From Lepas anatifera (lineage: Eukaryota > Arthropoda > Thecostraca > Lepadidae), in the NCBI GenBank assembly GCA_034440635.1, contig JAOTON010001526.1, positions 3,047,001 through 3,111,000 on the forward strand: DNA of 64,000 nt, written 5' to 3'. Shown piece by piece: positions 21,909-36,075 of the stretch. The position numbers were made by a program, and so were the translations under genes. Below the pieces are notes generated by a model. The model searched no databases and had not been told where the DNA came from. It saw only the letters and a program-made list of their open reading frames with translations. The first letter of the stretch is position 1. The number at the start of each line of letters is the position of its first letter.

Positions 21909-22900
21909 CCCCCGCCCCGGTGGAGGGTGTTTGAACACCCTCCCTCCGGCGTTTTCCGGCGGCACAAAAAAGGCGGCGCGAAGCACCACCGCACTTGGCA
22001 CACCTTGTCCTTGATCAATTCCGCAGCTTTCCCAAAATTTTTAGGTTGAGTCAACTCAGGTCAGGTAACCAGTGCAGGTCAAGTGACCTCACCTCCAAAA
22101 ATGTTTAAGGTGGCATAAGACAAAAATGGGTGAATCTATTAGATTGAATCTTATACCATATAATGGGCCCATCGAGTGCTACAAAAACATTCCGGGACTT
22201 TTCATGTCGATGACCTAAGGTCAGGTACGGATCATGACCTCTCCATTGGGAATGTATCGGGAAAACAGGAATTGGGTTGTATTCCTGTAGACACTGCTGA
22301 TAATACCTTCATATTCTCAAAATCGTAGTATTCTGGGCCCCTTTCCAGGTTGATGCTGCAATTTTTTACTAGTGACCTCTGAGAGGCCATCTGGGGCTAC
22401 TTGAGCAGTTTTTAGATTTGGGTCAATAACTTTGTGGGAAATGACGATGAAACTTGTATTTTGATACCATTACGTTTGCATTGCTCTTGCGAGTCGATTG
22501 ATATGAATATTGAATATGCTAGGCTGGAAAGTGACCCTGACATGACCTGAAGTCAGGTCATTCTTGTGTTTTGACCCAGTATAGCCATATTATACATCAT
22601 TCGATGTGCCGTGACGAGAGGAAGTGAATGGTGCCTAAAATGATTCTTGCTCAATTCTTTCAGACGCTAGAGCCCAAAAACAATATACTAACATGCAGCC
22701 TTCTTTGATTTGTCATGACCTCAATATTGACCTGAGCCAAAAAGTGACGAATGCAGTTCGTCATGAATTTTTGTGGGCTATCCACCGGCTTCGCGTTTTT
22801 CCGCTATCCAACAAAGGTGCCGAGTTCGAGAGGGAGTGTTTGAACCTCCTCCTCTCCCCTACCAGGACGAAGGTGGTTCGGAGGCCCACCGGGACGGGGG
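21909..22900. mobile_element. TTAA-flanked, piggyBac-like MITE, family B
   Basis: Begins CCCCCGCCCCGGTGGAGGG and ends CCCACCGGGACGGGGG, flanked by TTAA at 21905-21908 and 22901-22904. Subterminal blocks 'gtgtttgaacac' and 'cggcggcacaaaaaaggcgg' recur in fragments at 44240 and 50100. The interior is rich in AGGTCA units with no transposase frame. Confidence 0.82.
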
Positions 22901-22904
22901 TTAA

Positions 22905-23572
22905 AGGAGTCAGATATTAAACACTTGTATAGAGACAAAATGAGCAGGAAAACGTAAATCATACATTTTTGCAAATTCTGTCCAACACTCATGGCAAAAC
23001 GAGTCGCAATCTTTAATGAAAGCTTTACAAGGGGAAAGCAAAACTCAAGTCAGGCACAGCTAGTCATTTTGGCTTAGGGGCGCTCGAACTATGAGGTCAT
23101 AAAGCGCCCGTTTTAGGTCTCTACGAATATAAAAAGTAGTGGCACACCGACCACCGTTACATCGTCCACCAGAGCATCCACTATACTGTCAACGTTGGTC
23201 TCAGCAGTTCGTTCTTCCTATTTGTATTGAGTAGTATTTAAGACAGGCTGAATATCACCAATTCACATTATGAGCGTTTTGTGTATAGAAACAAGTACCT
23301 ACAGGCAAATTCGTCCTCTTCTCGAGACGGCTGCTTGAGGGCACGAGAAGAAAACGTGTAGAACCGAAGATTTGTATCCTTCTGCACTCGTCTGACACGC
23401 GTCTGATCCTCATACAACGCGGTGTTTCAAGTTGAGTTAAACATTATACCCTACAAGAAAGAGATGTAAAAGGTATCAAAAACACTGTCGTTATCGATTC
23501 GGCAAACAAATCGACATCGATAAGGTGGTAAATAATTGTTGAGGTTCAACGATGCACCTGACTTTCGAAGTT
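22905..23572. other. No gene or repeat boundary recognised
   Basis: Mixed-composition sequence with short open frames only. The last eight bases ('attgcagc', 23573-23580) belong to the target site of the next element. Confidence 0.4.
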
Positions 23573-23580
23573 ATTGCAGC

Positions 23581-24065
23581 CAGTGGCGGATCCATGGGGG
23601 GGCAAAAAAGGCATTTGCCCCCCCAAACGGAAAAGCTCGGAGAAAAACTATGTTTTTGCCGCCTCCCCAAAGCCATCGGCCTCCTTCTTCCCCCGACTCC
23701 TTTTTAGTTTATAAGCAAGATTTCGGTACTTCGACTCTCAACTTCAAACAGAACCAGTTAATTTCAGTACAAATGTGTGGCCTTGGATAGGAAAAAGTAT
23801 CTTGAGCGCATATTTTTCACCCCGTGACGTTTTTTTCTTTTCTTTTCACCCCAAATACCCCAAATTCAACCAGCAAGTCATATTGTAGGTCAATTGTTCA
23901 CTGCGTGAGTTTTTTTTTGCTTTTCACCTGACATATGCCAAAATTCTACCGGCAAGTCATACTGTAGCGTAATTTTTCACTGCGTTATGTTTTTGTTTTT
24001 TGTTTTTTTTTTGCTTTTCGACCTTGGTTTGCCCCTCCCAAACTGACCAGCTAGATCCGCCACTG
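23581..24065. mobile_element. hAT-type MITE, CAGTGGCGGATC group, best copy
   Basis: CAGTGGCGGATCCA on the left is matched by 'tagatccgccactg' on the right. The flanks are 'attgcagc' (23573-23580) and 'attgcagt' (24066-24073), 7 of 8 equal. Just inside the ends are G- and C-rich runs. The interior repeats a 'ttttcac..cgtga' motif three times. 485 bp, non-coding. Relatives at 11164-11561 and 40235-40510. Confidence 0.88.
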
Positions 24066-24073
24066 ATTGCAGT

Positions 24074-25905
24074 GTCGCCAGTTCACTCCGTTGGGAGTGT
24101 GTTGGGTTTGTTTTGGGAGGAATTTAGGGAACAGATCAGTTTATTCAGAGGCCGATAAAGAGATCTCAATAATCGATTACCGATTGTCAAACATTGAAAA
24201 ATGTCATCGTCGATGATGACTTCTAGAACTGTCATCCATTAAAGTTATAAAAGTGCCCACCCCTGAAGATGTACATTGTACAAGTATGTATCATATGTAG
24301 ATATTCTATCACATGACCTTGCGCTGTAGTCATGTTTGAATTTGGTTGTTCACATGTTTAAAAAATATATCAATTTTGCACACATGCTCTGTCATTACGA
24401 AATAGCTTTGAAAAATCAGGCAACAGGGCTAAAAGTTCTGGAAACCTTTTAAAAGTCGCATTTTTCATGCCCATTCCCACAGTTTTAGTTTAGCATAAGT
24501 ACGAGTAAGTCACTCCCAGTATATGGATATTTAAAATTAAACCATTAGATTTCGAGATACTCACGGAAGCAAGCAAACACCCTCCCCCCCCCCCCACCCG
24601 TCCCTGATGGAAATAGGGGTGCCCAGGCGCCTGGCAGTAATGTGGCTAGGTCTTTGCACTACCCCCCCCTTGCTGTTTAAAATCCTTGCTGGACCCGTCA
24701 TTGAGTACAGCTCGGTTTGAAAGATTGGTGGTGTTGATTGCCGCTTGTTTGCCATTGATCGATTGCCTGACTGCTGGTGCCGATGGGTTTGAAAGCATCT
24801 GCTCATAGATGGATCCAGGCGAGACAGGGGTCAGTGCAGAAACGCTGCATCATCTCCTAGCCATGTTAGCCTTAGCCCATGCTCAGTCAGCAGTCCACGC
24901 TACCCTCTCGTTCATTCGTTCCTATATTTTGTCTAAGATCCACTGTATGTGGTTTTTCACTTGACACGTCATTTCTATAAAAGTTGACACTCGGGATAAT
25001 GGCTGAAATACACACAAAAAGACATAAAAACATAAAATAGAGCATAAAAAGACATAAAATCACAGGGCTGAAAATAAAAAAACAGGTAACCATCAAGAAC
25101 CACGATAAAATTATCACTATAAAAACAGACATTAAGCATCCTCACTCGCGGCGTGACAGCAGCATGTTTCTCAGCCATGGTCTAAAAAGTACACGGTCGT
25201 CCACTGCCAGCTGGTTGTACATTTGCACTCCTCGGTATACAATCCGTCTTAGTACTAACTACTTTTTACATTGCCAAACATGGACAACTCTATAGAGTGG
25301 AGCCTGTGTTTCCCTTCTCGACCACATTTCCAACAGAGTCGGACAGATCATGCACCTTGCCTGAGCTCTGCCTATGCCCATGCATACACTTCTTACACTG
25401 ACACAAGGGACTGGTTCTAGGAAAAGAGTGGGGATGATTTCGTCCCTTTCTTACTGTTGCTTCCTGAGGCCTTTTCTCCTTTTAGCCAACTCCTGGATCT
25501 GTCTCTACACTAACCACAACTCCGAATTCAGGGACAATGCCTGTTATTGCGCGGGACAGCACGTATGTAGGTGCATTTTGCCAACGGACTGTTGCCGCTG
25601 CGTTCCCAGGAAGTTATCGCAATGGACACGTGCGAAATCCGAGCCGTCGCGTGTGGAAGGTGACGCAACAGAGCATGGCGACCTGATGGCATGCTGGCCG
25701 GCTCCAGTCAGCTCTGACTGCGTCTTCCCCACGTGCCCGACCCGTGCGTGCAGACTTAATGAGCCGTGCCACAAAAAGAAGGCATGCCCGCGCTCCGAGC
25801 GGCACAATGTGAGCATCGGCGCACGAATGACAAATGTTCCGATACGTCGGTGCGGCAACCGCCCACTAACCCTAGCATTGAGCTACGATGGTCCCGGTAT
25901 CCCCC
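24074..25905. other. No gene recognised; CpG-rich patch at about 25540-25880
   Basis: AT-rich until about 25300, with a C-run near 24580-24600. The stretch 25540-25880 is CpG-richer and opens several long but unrecognisable frames on both strands. It borders the CT microsatellite. A regulatory island or an undetected exon cannot be excluded. Confidence 0.35.
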
Positions 25906-25906
25906 G

Positions 25907-25939
<33 letters not shown>

Positions 25940-25952
25940 CTCTTTTCTCTCT

Positions 25953-26046
<94 letters not shown>

Positions 26047-26048
26047 CT
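25906..26048 (+). repeat. CT microsatellite
   Basis: Long CT run with a few T-rich and C-rich interruptions near its start. All open frames through it (Ser-Leu or Arg-Glu repeats) are artefacts of the dinucleotide repeat. Confidence 0.97.
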
Positions 26049-26354
26049 CTCTTCTGAGAATTCACAGTTTTCTCAGCTGCATACCAAAACCATAGAGATG
26101 AATGGAATAAATATAAATGTTTAATGATATAAACAGCTTGCTCAATCTCTCTGAATGACCAGTTAAGATCCATTCCTGATAAAACCATAACGAATCTAAT
26201 GGAAATCTAAAATTGATCAACTTGTAGGCAAAGCCCGCGTTGACCTTACCCTGATGCATGTTCTGTAGCTGGTAAGGACGGCTTGTGATCGTTACATTAT
26301 TTTTCCTTCAAACCATTGGCCAATTCAGGATTTATCGATCGAAGAGGAGGCTCA

Positions 26355-26575
26355 TGGTCAGTAGGGGGAGGGGGGTGCCATCTGGACCAAAGGAGTACCA
26401 CTTTTGGGTGGAAAACCTATCAGATGGACGCAAAATCCCAGCGCGGGGCGCTGATTCTCGCGTCCTGGGGGATTGACAATGGGAAGCAACATTTCAAGGT
26501 GGTGTAATAGACCTTTCAGTGGGCGGCGTGACCATTTCAGAGGACGCCGAGGTTCACTCTCTCCCTCGAGTAAGC
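26355..26575. mobile_element. Fragment of the hAT-type group seen at 48871-49179
   Basis: In the reverse orientation it repeats blocks of the 48871 element: 'gtgccatctggaccaaa', 'aaaacctatcagatgg', 'gcaaaatccc', 'gaagcaacatttcaagg', 'gaccatttcag'. Clear ends are missing, so it is a remnant. Confidence 0.55.
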
Positions 26576-26593
26576 GAGTAAGTATGTTCAAAT

Positions 26594-29500
26594 CAGGGGT
26601 GTGGATTTGCAAACATCATTAGGGGTGCCAAAAGTTGAGGAAGGATAATTCAATGACCACCATCTGAAAGGAGATAGCATAATATTACATTTGTTTTGGC
26701 CATCACACAGTTCTTTTGAATCCCGAAAGTGATGAACAATAAATTTTAAACTGTATTTTAACCCTAACTCGATAATTCATCCCGGATGCCGCGACAGCCC
26801 CAAAGAGAAGTTTACAGCCCTGAATGGTACCGCTCATTAAAATCCACGCAACGACCCACTGCTGTTTTATTTAGAGAACGTTCAGCTACCGTTTCCGCTG
26901 ACCGGTGCCGTGCTATAAATATTTCACAATTCGATTTTAAACATTTTGAACACGCTAAAAAGTTCAGCCGTTAAAAAACTTTGCCGCTCGAAATAATGTA
27001 GTTAACGTTGCTTGATGTTTTATTATTGCCCTCTCCCATTTACGTATCAAAATTCTAGTACAATGTATTGTTTTAGTCAGTATGGAAATTTCGAGCTGAA
27101 AAATCAACATCCTCCAACAAAAGAATTTCTTTCGTTAAGATTCGCCCTTTCATGCTTGCCACTACTTGTGAAGTCACCTCCTGCCTCAATTCCACCAAAT
27201 TATGCATAATACGAATGCTGAGAGATGAAAGTTTTGATCTAACAACGGTACATAACTGTTCACAAATAATGATATTGATAAACAATAACTAGGAACGGCG
27301 GCAACGTCACACTGAAGATTAATAGTGGAGTATTATAACAATTTTTATAGACCTAAAGATAGAAGGTCGGACAATCACGGTTAGATGGCCGTGCACAGTG
27401 GCTTCATGCTGTCTAAAGGCCGAGTGGCGGCGACATCGAAAGGATTTGGTAGTTAGTAGGGAATGGCGTATGCTAAGGAATACAGTGATGCTTATGCCAT
27501 TAGAATATACATGTTTATCCCAATTCCATCGGCATCTTCTTTGGCTTGGACCCTTTTGTTTCACGATGAACTACTCATCTCTCCGCCTCAAATTGTCATT
27601 TTAGCATTTTGAACTTCTATGTTGCATACGCATGAAGGTCAGATAGGCGGTTGTCATATACACCGTGTGTTGCATTACTAATAAGTGCGTCAATTTGTAA
27701 AAAAGTCTTGAAAAGCTGCATCATCTATCCTGACACCGAAAAGTATTATGGACTCGAAATTAGTGCCTGCAATTTTGTCCGCCAAGCATTCTCATGTACC
27801 CAAATCATTTCATGAACTCGCACGCATGTTTTTCCAATGTTATCGGCACTGCACATTGCACAAAAGCCTATCTACCCACGAGCACAGAATGTCTCCTACA
27901 TCGGTCCCCCTCCCTCAGTCTGACACCAGGCACAAAGACCACCATTTTCAACACCACACATGTAGGCATTACAATCCGCCCGCGACCACTCCCCAACGAG
28001 GCTTGAGCTTGGCATCAGCGGCGCCCAGCGTGACCTTTGTAACCTCTGTGCCCGCAGGCAATCGCGGCGGCCGGCGGATGGCGGCCGCTGATTGGTGGAA
28101 GCACGTTCACTTGTATCGGGGGAAGTTCAGCTGACATTTTTCCATGAAAATGATAAAGCTTTAAACCATGAACCAGGAGATGTATTAACATTGTGTTTTT
28201 CGAACATTTCTAGCCATACCTTGCTCTCTATTAGCTTGATTATTTGCGACACCATCCGAGGCTGCTCTTTGGTACAGGCGAGACGGCGGCAGTCAGCACA
28301 GGCTAGTCGGCGGCCGAGTTCGCTGAAATCGGGAGTGTGGCGATGGGTTTCTGCTGAGTGGAGAGGATTGGGGCGCAGTTCCAAGGTAACCGAGGGAAGG
28401 AGGGGAGAGACGTTCATAGATATGAAACTTAACCGTCGGACGAGTTATAGAGAGTGAGGACTTATATGGAGCCTCTGCCGAAGTACAACCAGATACCTAA
28501 CATATCAGAAGAGGGAAATACGCCTTGCTTTGCTCCGTGTTGAATAGTGAAAAGGCACAAATTCTCATTTCAGGACTCGAAACATTATCAATGTTTATTG
28601 TCCATTATGTCTGAGGCTTTCCGTTGTTTGATAAAATAATAACACGCGCATTGACAGGGAGCGGGTACCAGCCCCCTCGGGTTTTTTTTTAGACAGCACA
28701 GAAACGGCGGCGCGTAGTGCCGCTGTACTTGCATACATTTTTTCTGACTATTTTTTTCAACAAAAAACGTAAGATTAGGTCATCTCAGTTAAGGTCACCA
28801 GTACAGGTCAAGTGACCTCACTTCAAAAAACTTTTAAGATAGCATAAGTTAGAAAAGGGTGAACTTATCCAATGGCAACTCTTATTACATAATGGGCCCA
28901 CCGAGTTCTCTGAAATTTCTTCCGGTATTTTTTATATCGATGATATAAGATCAGGTACGAGTCATGACCTCTCCATTGGAAACACATGGGAAAAGGGTTT
29001 TAACTAAACAACGCAGTAATGAAGGGTGATAGAGCGTTCCATTTTAACTGCATTCGATTTTCCTTGTCATTGCGGTTCTAATGATATACATTTTAACCTA
29101 ATTTAACCTTGAGCTGACCTCAGCTCAGGTCAAATCACATATTTGACCTGATTTGCCCTAGCAAGGTTAGATTAATTATCATTCGATTCAGCTTGCTGTG
29201 AGAATTCCAATGGTCCAAATTGTTTTTCTCTGTCTTTACCTGTTCAGATGAAATGACCGAAAACCTTCGTTTACATGTTATCCCTATGGTGGCCTATCTT
29301 GACGTCTAGTGACCTTAATGTGACTTGACAAAAAAATGGTTCAAATATTTTCGATAGAGAAGTAGATGGGCTATCCAACACCGTTTACCGTTTTTTTACT
29401 ATCTAGCATGGTTCCCAAGACTTAGTGGGAGGAGGGGCGGGTACCCGCCCTCCCCCGTCAAAGCGAAGGTGGCTCAGACCCCTGTCAATGCGCGTGTTAA

Positions 29501-29692
29501 GTAGTAGGTCAGATGCAGAATGCCACTATAACGCTGTGGAACAGGTATTTGTCGATATTTTTCTCTATTTACACACTTTATAAGGACTTTGTTTCACCTT
29601 TTGGTGGGGGTGCCCAAATCACCATTGGGGGTGCCCAGCAGATCATTTGGGGTGCCGATGCACCCCCAAAGAGATAGAAATCCACACCCCTG
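26594..29692. mobile_element. Large hAT-type element (3.1 kb), no transposase found
   Basis: The 15-bp ends CAGGGGTGTGGATTT (26594) and AAATCCACACCCCTG (to 29692) are exact inverted repeats. The flanks 'gttcaaat' (26586-26593) and 'gtttaaat' (29693-29700) agree at 7 of 8 positions. Near the right end are several 'ggggtgcc' units. A TTAA-flanked element (28643-29496) is nested inside. The remaining 2.2 kb has only short open frames, none like a hAT transposase. GC-rich 28000-28420 holds overlapping open frames of unknown meaning. Confidence 0.78.
28643..29496. mobile_element. TTAA-type element nested in the hAT element
   Basis: 'cacgcgcattgacaggg' at the left and 'ccctgtcaatgcgcgtg' at the right are exact inverted repeats. 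The right flank is TTAA (29497-29500). The left is ATAA (28639-28642), one base off. The interior is GACCT-rich and aligns with family B in places ('cggcggcgcg', 'gatcaggtacgagtcatgacctctccattgg'). Confidence 0.82.
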
Positions 29693-29700
29693 GTTTAAAT

Positions 29701-31719
29701 CGTGAATCAATTCATCATTGCTAGTTGCTAGGTTTTATGATGAATGTTAATAAAACGTGTTTTGCTTGCTTCATCGCTACACAAGTACCTAACCATGAAT
29801 ATCAAACCGTTTCCAAAGGATTCGACATGTCGTTTCTCCTCGTCTGATGAGGTATCCCTTCCATCAAACTCACTGAGAAGCACCGGTAAGAACCAGTCAA
29901 GGGAATGAAGAACTTGGGGCTGCTCTTGGCTTACTTCTGGTGGTCATGTTTGCTTTACTAGAATATTCTTAATTTCGTGCCTCAAAAGCAGTGCAGATTA
30001 TTTTATAGGATCTGGCTTCAAAGCCCTCAGCTCTGTTAGTTCAGTATTGAGAGAGTCTTGGCCTGAACTAATTTATAAGTTATCAGTCGGTCCGAATACA
30101 CAAAAAGCTTACCACAGTTGCCAGGAATTATATTAACTGGATTCTCAAATTGTGCCTCCATTGCTTGCGTCAAGTGTTTTTAGACGGATTACTTTAGAAG
30201 GACCCTATTGATAACCTCTAATAAGCTGCCCGTCTCAGATGGTTTTCACATAAAGCCAAACACTAGGGCCATTTTCAGGTCTAAAAACTTAACAATGATT
30301 TCCTTTTTTTGGTACCGAAAGTTTGTCTAGCCCGGGGGCTAAAATGATTATGATCATGGAAGATCTGGGATTTCCTATGACAGAGGGACTTTTGTCGGCG
30401 GTGCCAGTTTGGTCCGGAAGGAGATACCATTTACTCATGGATGGGGCGCCATTAGCTGTGATCCAGGGGCCACATAGGTCGAATTCTTAAGGTGTGACTG
30501 TACAAGAGGGGCTAATGGCATCATGGGGTGCCAGTTATTGCATCCTGGGGGAGGTGGGGGAGGGAAGCAGTGTTCCAGGAGGCACCGGGGCGGCTGCTGG
30601 GGGTCGGGGCACTTCCTGATGAGGCGGAGGCGCGGTGCAGAAACAACGGCTGTGGTTCCGGCACCGGCACCCGCCTCCCCTCCCCTACTCCCTGCATCCG
30701 CCTATGTAATGAAGCTATGATGGGGCGAGAGCGGAGGCGGTGGCGCCGGCACCGGAAGGAAGGGGACACGCGCCGCCACCGCCGCCGCCACCACCGCGGC
30801 CGCAGCCGGCGGCCAGCCGTCCGGAAATTTACCGAGCGTGAGTTTATGGCTGTGATAAGATCTCATCGAGCGCGACACGCGCTTGCTGCCGATCATGTGG
30901 GATATATGGCCACCGAGTGCGCTAGGGAGCGATGGCCATGCCACACATTTGGGATGTACAGGAAAATGAGCCCCGTCAATGCATGCGTCATATTTTAGAT
31001 GTGGCGTGGGGTTCGACACGGTTTGAGTTGTCATCTACACAAATCATTGCGCCTTTTATCCATGAAAGAGTTTGGCTGTTATTGAAGAGAATGTTATTAG
31101 CAGGCCTGGGGTCTGCAATTCGTCAGTAGGCTGTCGTCTGTCACCAATGGTGATCTGTCCCACTTATGTTGCTGAGGCTGAGCTTCATTGATAACAGTGC
31201 AGGCTACCTCAATGGAGAGTTACATCATTTTTAATGTTGCATGTGCTGGTAAATTTCCGTCGAGGAAGCCGTAAATAATATACGAATAATATTATTGTGA
31301 CATTAAATGTTTGCTCTCGCTAATTTTCTCGGAAATGAGTCAGGCAGGTAGAAGTGTCACCCGCAGCCATAACGTTTAACGCCGGCTGTATACGATGCCA
31401 GGAAGGAAACAGAGCATAACTGCTGACATGCCAGACCACCACAAAATGACTATATTCTGTTGTTTTTGTTTCCCTTTCGTGGCTGGCGCCCCGCCCCGTC
31501 GGTTGGTCCCCTCGGCTCATTAGCAGACAGCTGGCAGCTTCCTGTCGGTCTGCCAGACTGGGGGACGAAGGGGGCAGGGCGGCGCGCGCTGAGTGCGGAA
31601 TAACCCGCAATCTGCCAATCAGCTCTGAGCGCTGGGTGACGAACAAGGGGAAGGTCTCGGCTCCATAATAGCGTCATCAGGAGCACGCACCGGTCAGCCT
31701 GGCGGAGTGATAATACGGC
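29701..31719. other. No gene recognised; GC-rich 30530-30830
   Basis: The stretch near 30395-30560 resembles fragments of the 48871-type element ('ggtgccagtttggtccgg', 'gcatcctggggg'). The stretch 30560-30830 is GC/CpG-rich with a CCG/GCC-rich core (30755-30815). Open frames there are Arg/Gly/Pro-rich and occur on both strands, so they are read as compositional. Confidence 0.35.
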
Positions 31720-32215
31720 GCGGAGCTGCGGAGCTGACTGAGGACCTACGGAGCTAACTGAGGACATGCGGAGCTAACTGGGGACCCGCGGAGCCGACTG
31801 AGGACCCGCGGAGCTAACTGAGGGTCTGCAGAGCTAACTGAGGGTCTGCGGAGCTGAGGACCTGTGGAGCGAGGACTTGCGGAGCTAACTGGAGACCTGC
31901 GGAGCTGACTGAGGACACGCAGAGCTAAGTGGGGATCTGTGGAGCTGGCTGGGGACCTGCAGAACTGACTGGGGTCCTGTGGAGCTAACTAAGGACCTAT
32001 GGAGCTAACTGAGGACATGCGGAGCTAACTGAGGACCCGCGGAGCTGACTGAGGACACGCGGAGCTAACCGAGGACTTGCGGAGCTAACTGGAGACCTGC
32101 AAATCTGAATGAGTACCTGCAGAGCTAAGTGGGGATCTGTGGAGCTGACTGGGGACCTGCAGAGCTAACTGGGGACCTGCGGAGCTAACTGAGGATCTGC
32201 GGAGCTGACTGAGAG
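31720..32215 (+). repeat. Minisatellite, unit of about 20 bp (gagctaactgaggacctgcg)
   Basis: Degenerate tandem units with consensus 'gagctaactgaggacctgcg' run through the stretch, with a few spaced or shortened units (for example near 31855-31880). No reading frame is maintained. Confidence 0.92.
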
Positions 32216-32409
32216 CGCTGGAGGGGCTCCGGACAACAGCATGTGAAAATATGCATTTAGGTTAAAAGTTAGTTGCTGAGAAGAATCAACCAACATTGGC
32301 AAGCTATAACCCAGGAAGGTTTTTAGTCCGGAGAGATTTTAACAGAAAGTATTTTTTGAAGTCGATGGTGTCTTTAACCCTGAGTCGACACTAATTCCAG
32401 GCTTAAATC

Positions 32410-32565
32410 CAGTGACGGCACAACGTCTGAATTTAAGAGGGCACCGTAGGCTTTTCAACCCATTTCTTTCCAGTCAACGCCGTAGGGTTAGTGTTAAAAT
32501 TTCTTATTTACGGGGAGAAAGAAACACCGTGCCCCGGTGCCCCCCCATCCAGTCCCGCCGCCAGT
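32410..32565. mobile_element. Small hAT-type MITE, CAGTGACGGC group
   Basis: It matches the copy at 59739-59892 in order: 'cagtgacggc', 'acgtc.gaatt', 'cttttcaaccca', 'ccagtcaacgcc', 'agtg.taaaatt', 'accgtgc.ccggtgcc', 'cgccagtg'. Its own duplication is unclear ('cttaaatc' / 'cttagtat'), but the 59739 copy has a good one. Confidence 0.65.
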
Positions 32566-33294
32566 GCTTAGTATCAAGTAGTAGTGCTTAGTAGTCAAGT
32601 ATTTCGTCAAAGAGCATAAAAGCTCCTAGTAATTATTTACAAAGGCCCAAGTAACAAGGATAACCCTATTCAGTCCGGAAAAGAGCGCCCCATTCATTGT
32701 CTTCCAGGTAGAAATATTATCCGAAACCGATACCACCATCGACAACCGGCTTCGTAGCACAGAAAGCACGGAGTAGTCAATAAAATTAGCCCCGGCTTAA
32801 GACTAACTATAGAATTTGTCATCATGTACTTTTCGCCGAACGTTTCACCAGAAGTCATTTTGTGTGTACGCGTTCACTGACGGACTGAGGAGGGCAAACC
32901 GGGAAATTACCCCCGAACCACCGATTTTTCCCGAGTTTCTTTAAAACACATCTTTTTCACGATTTTAGGCCCCGTTGCCCCACCAAACCGTCGTCGGTCT
33001 GGATCCGACCCTGTACGTGCCTGTCGCATCTTCCATCCGGCATCGAACATTGCTAAGCTCTTCAGCAACCGTTAGGCTCTGTTAGAAACTGGACTACCAG
33101 ATGTCTTTTGATTTCAGCATCAGATTGCTTACGTTCTCCCCTGAGAAAGCAGCTTGCCTCTTTCTTCATATCATTGAAAAGGACAGTTAGCATAGTTTCC
33201 TACAAGTACATTTCAAGCATACCTACATTCTGAATACTAGATCCTATCACTCTGTTTAATTGTATCCTGGGCTAACATTACCCTCATGGGTCAG
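32566..33294. other. No gene recognised
   Basis: AT-rich sequence between two minisatellites. 32990-33020 holds 'ccgtcgtcggtctggatccgaccctg', a possible eroded transposon end with no matching partner. Confidence 0.35.
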
Positions 33295-33945
33295 GAGAAT
33301 TCACCGTCTCTGTTCTGTGATCACTGCCTCTGTTCTGCGATCGTTGTATCTGTTGTGTGATTGCTGTCTCTGTTCAGTGACCACCGTCTCCATTCTCTGA
33401 TGGTCGTTTCCGTTCTGTGGCGGCCCTCTTTGTTCTAGGATGGCTGTCTCTGTGCTGAGATTGCCGTCTCTGATCTGTGATGGCGGTATCTGTTCTGTGA
33501 TGGCCCTCCCCGTTCTGTGATGACTGCCTTCGTCCTGTGATGGCCGACTCCGTTCTGCGATGGCTGCCTCTTTTCTGAGATGACCATCTCTGTTCTGTGA
33601 TTTCCGCCTCCGTCCTGTGATCGCTGTCTCCGTTCTGTGATGGTCGTATCTGTTCTGTGATGACCGCCTCGTTCTCTAATGACCGCCTCCGTTCTCTAAT
33701 GACCGCCTCTGTTCTGTAATCGCCATCTCTGTTCTTGGCCGCCGCCTCCGTTCTGTGATGGCCGTCTTTGTTCTGTGATGCCCGCCTCCGTTCTATGATT
33801 TCCGTCTCTGTTCTGTGATCGCCGCCTCCGTTCTGTACTCGCCGTCACCTGTTCTGTGATGACTGTTTCCATTTTGGGACCGCCGTCTCTGTTCTGTGAT
33901 GACCGTTGCCGTTCTGTGACCGCCGTCTCTGTTCTCCGATCAGTG
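33295..33945 (+). repeat. Minisatellite, unit of about 20 bp (tctgttctgtgatggccgcc)
   Basis: Tandem units with consensus 'tctgttctgtgatggccgcc', many variants, over about 650 bp. The minus-strand frame through it gives a Gln/Asn/Arg/Gly repeat (units like SQNRDGG) that ends in unique sequence. I regard that frame as a by-product because unit length and frame drift within the array. Confidence 0.92.
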
Positions 33946-34445
33946 GCGGCGCCGATCGTCTGAACAGCTCCAGTTACGTCACCGCCTCCGGAACAGGTCG
34001 GCCGCACCTCCAGCGTCCAGGCGTCTGAAGAGACACCCGACACCCCCGGCCCGCTGTCCAGGCGCCAGCGAGCTGATGGCCTGGGAGGGGTTGCGCCGGA
34101 GGATCGCGTGACGTCCGGCACTGACAACGTCCCTCTCAGGCCGCACACTCTATGCACCGACGTGTGCCCGGCTGAATCCAATGTCCACAGGTCGTGTCGT
34201 TGCAGAGTCCGCCCAGCTCATATGGCCTCTCGTACCGTATAATGTGCCCGCTCTCCGCCGGGACCAAATCCCATCAAATTTGCGCTGGCGTCGTATGGTC
34301 CGTGCTCAGGCTGTGAAATAATGTATGTTTCCATTGGGACTTCAGCAGACGACGCACGCTGTCTCGATTGCATGAGTTTCCGGTATTCGTCAGAACTGTG
34401 CGTGTGTCGCTGCTTTTCAAACTCTACTTTGAAGAGCGCACGATA
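33946..34445. other. GC-rich stretch between minisatellite and CT tract, no gene
   Basis: CpG-rich over 33940-34200, then mixed. No recognisable coding content. The stretch borders both a minisatellite and a CT tract, a pattern also seen at 25.5-26 kb. Confidence 0.35.

Positions 34446-34510
<65 letters not shown>
34446..34510 (+). repeat. CT microsatellite
   Basis: CT dinucleotide run with one TT interruption. Open frames through it are artefacts. Confidence 0.95.

Positions 34511-36075
<1,565 letters not shown>

Noticed and set aside
25883..26188. Open frames with Arg-Glu or Ser-Leu repeats
   Set aside because: Produced by the CT/GA microsatellite.
27748..28134. 128-codon plus-strand frame
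   Set aside because: Inside the 3.1-kb hAT-type element, His/Pro-rich with no known motif, and overlapped by other open frames.
33696..34181. 161-codon minus-strand frame with QNRDGG-type repeats
   Set aside because: The repeats are a direct translation of the 20-bp minisatellite. Unit length is not a multiple of three and the frame drifts.
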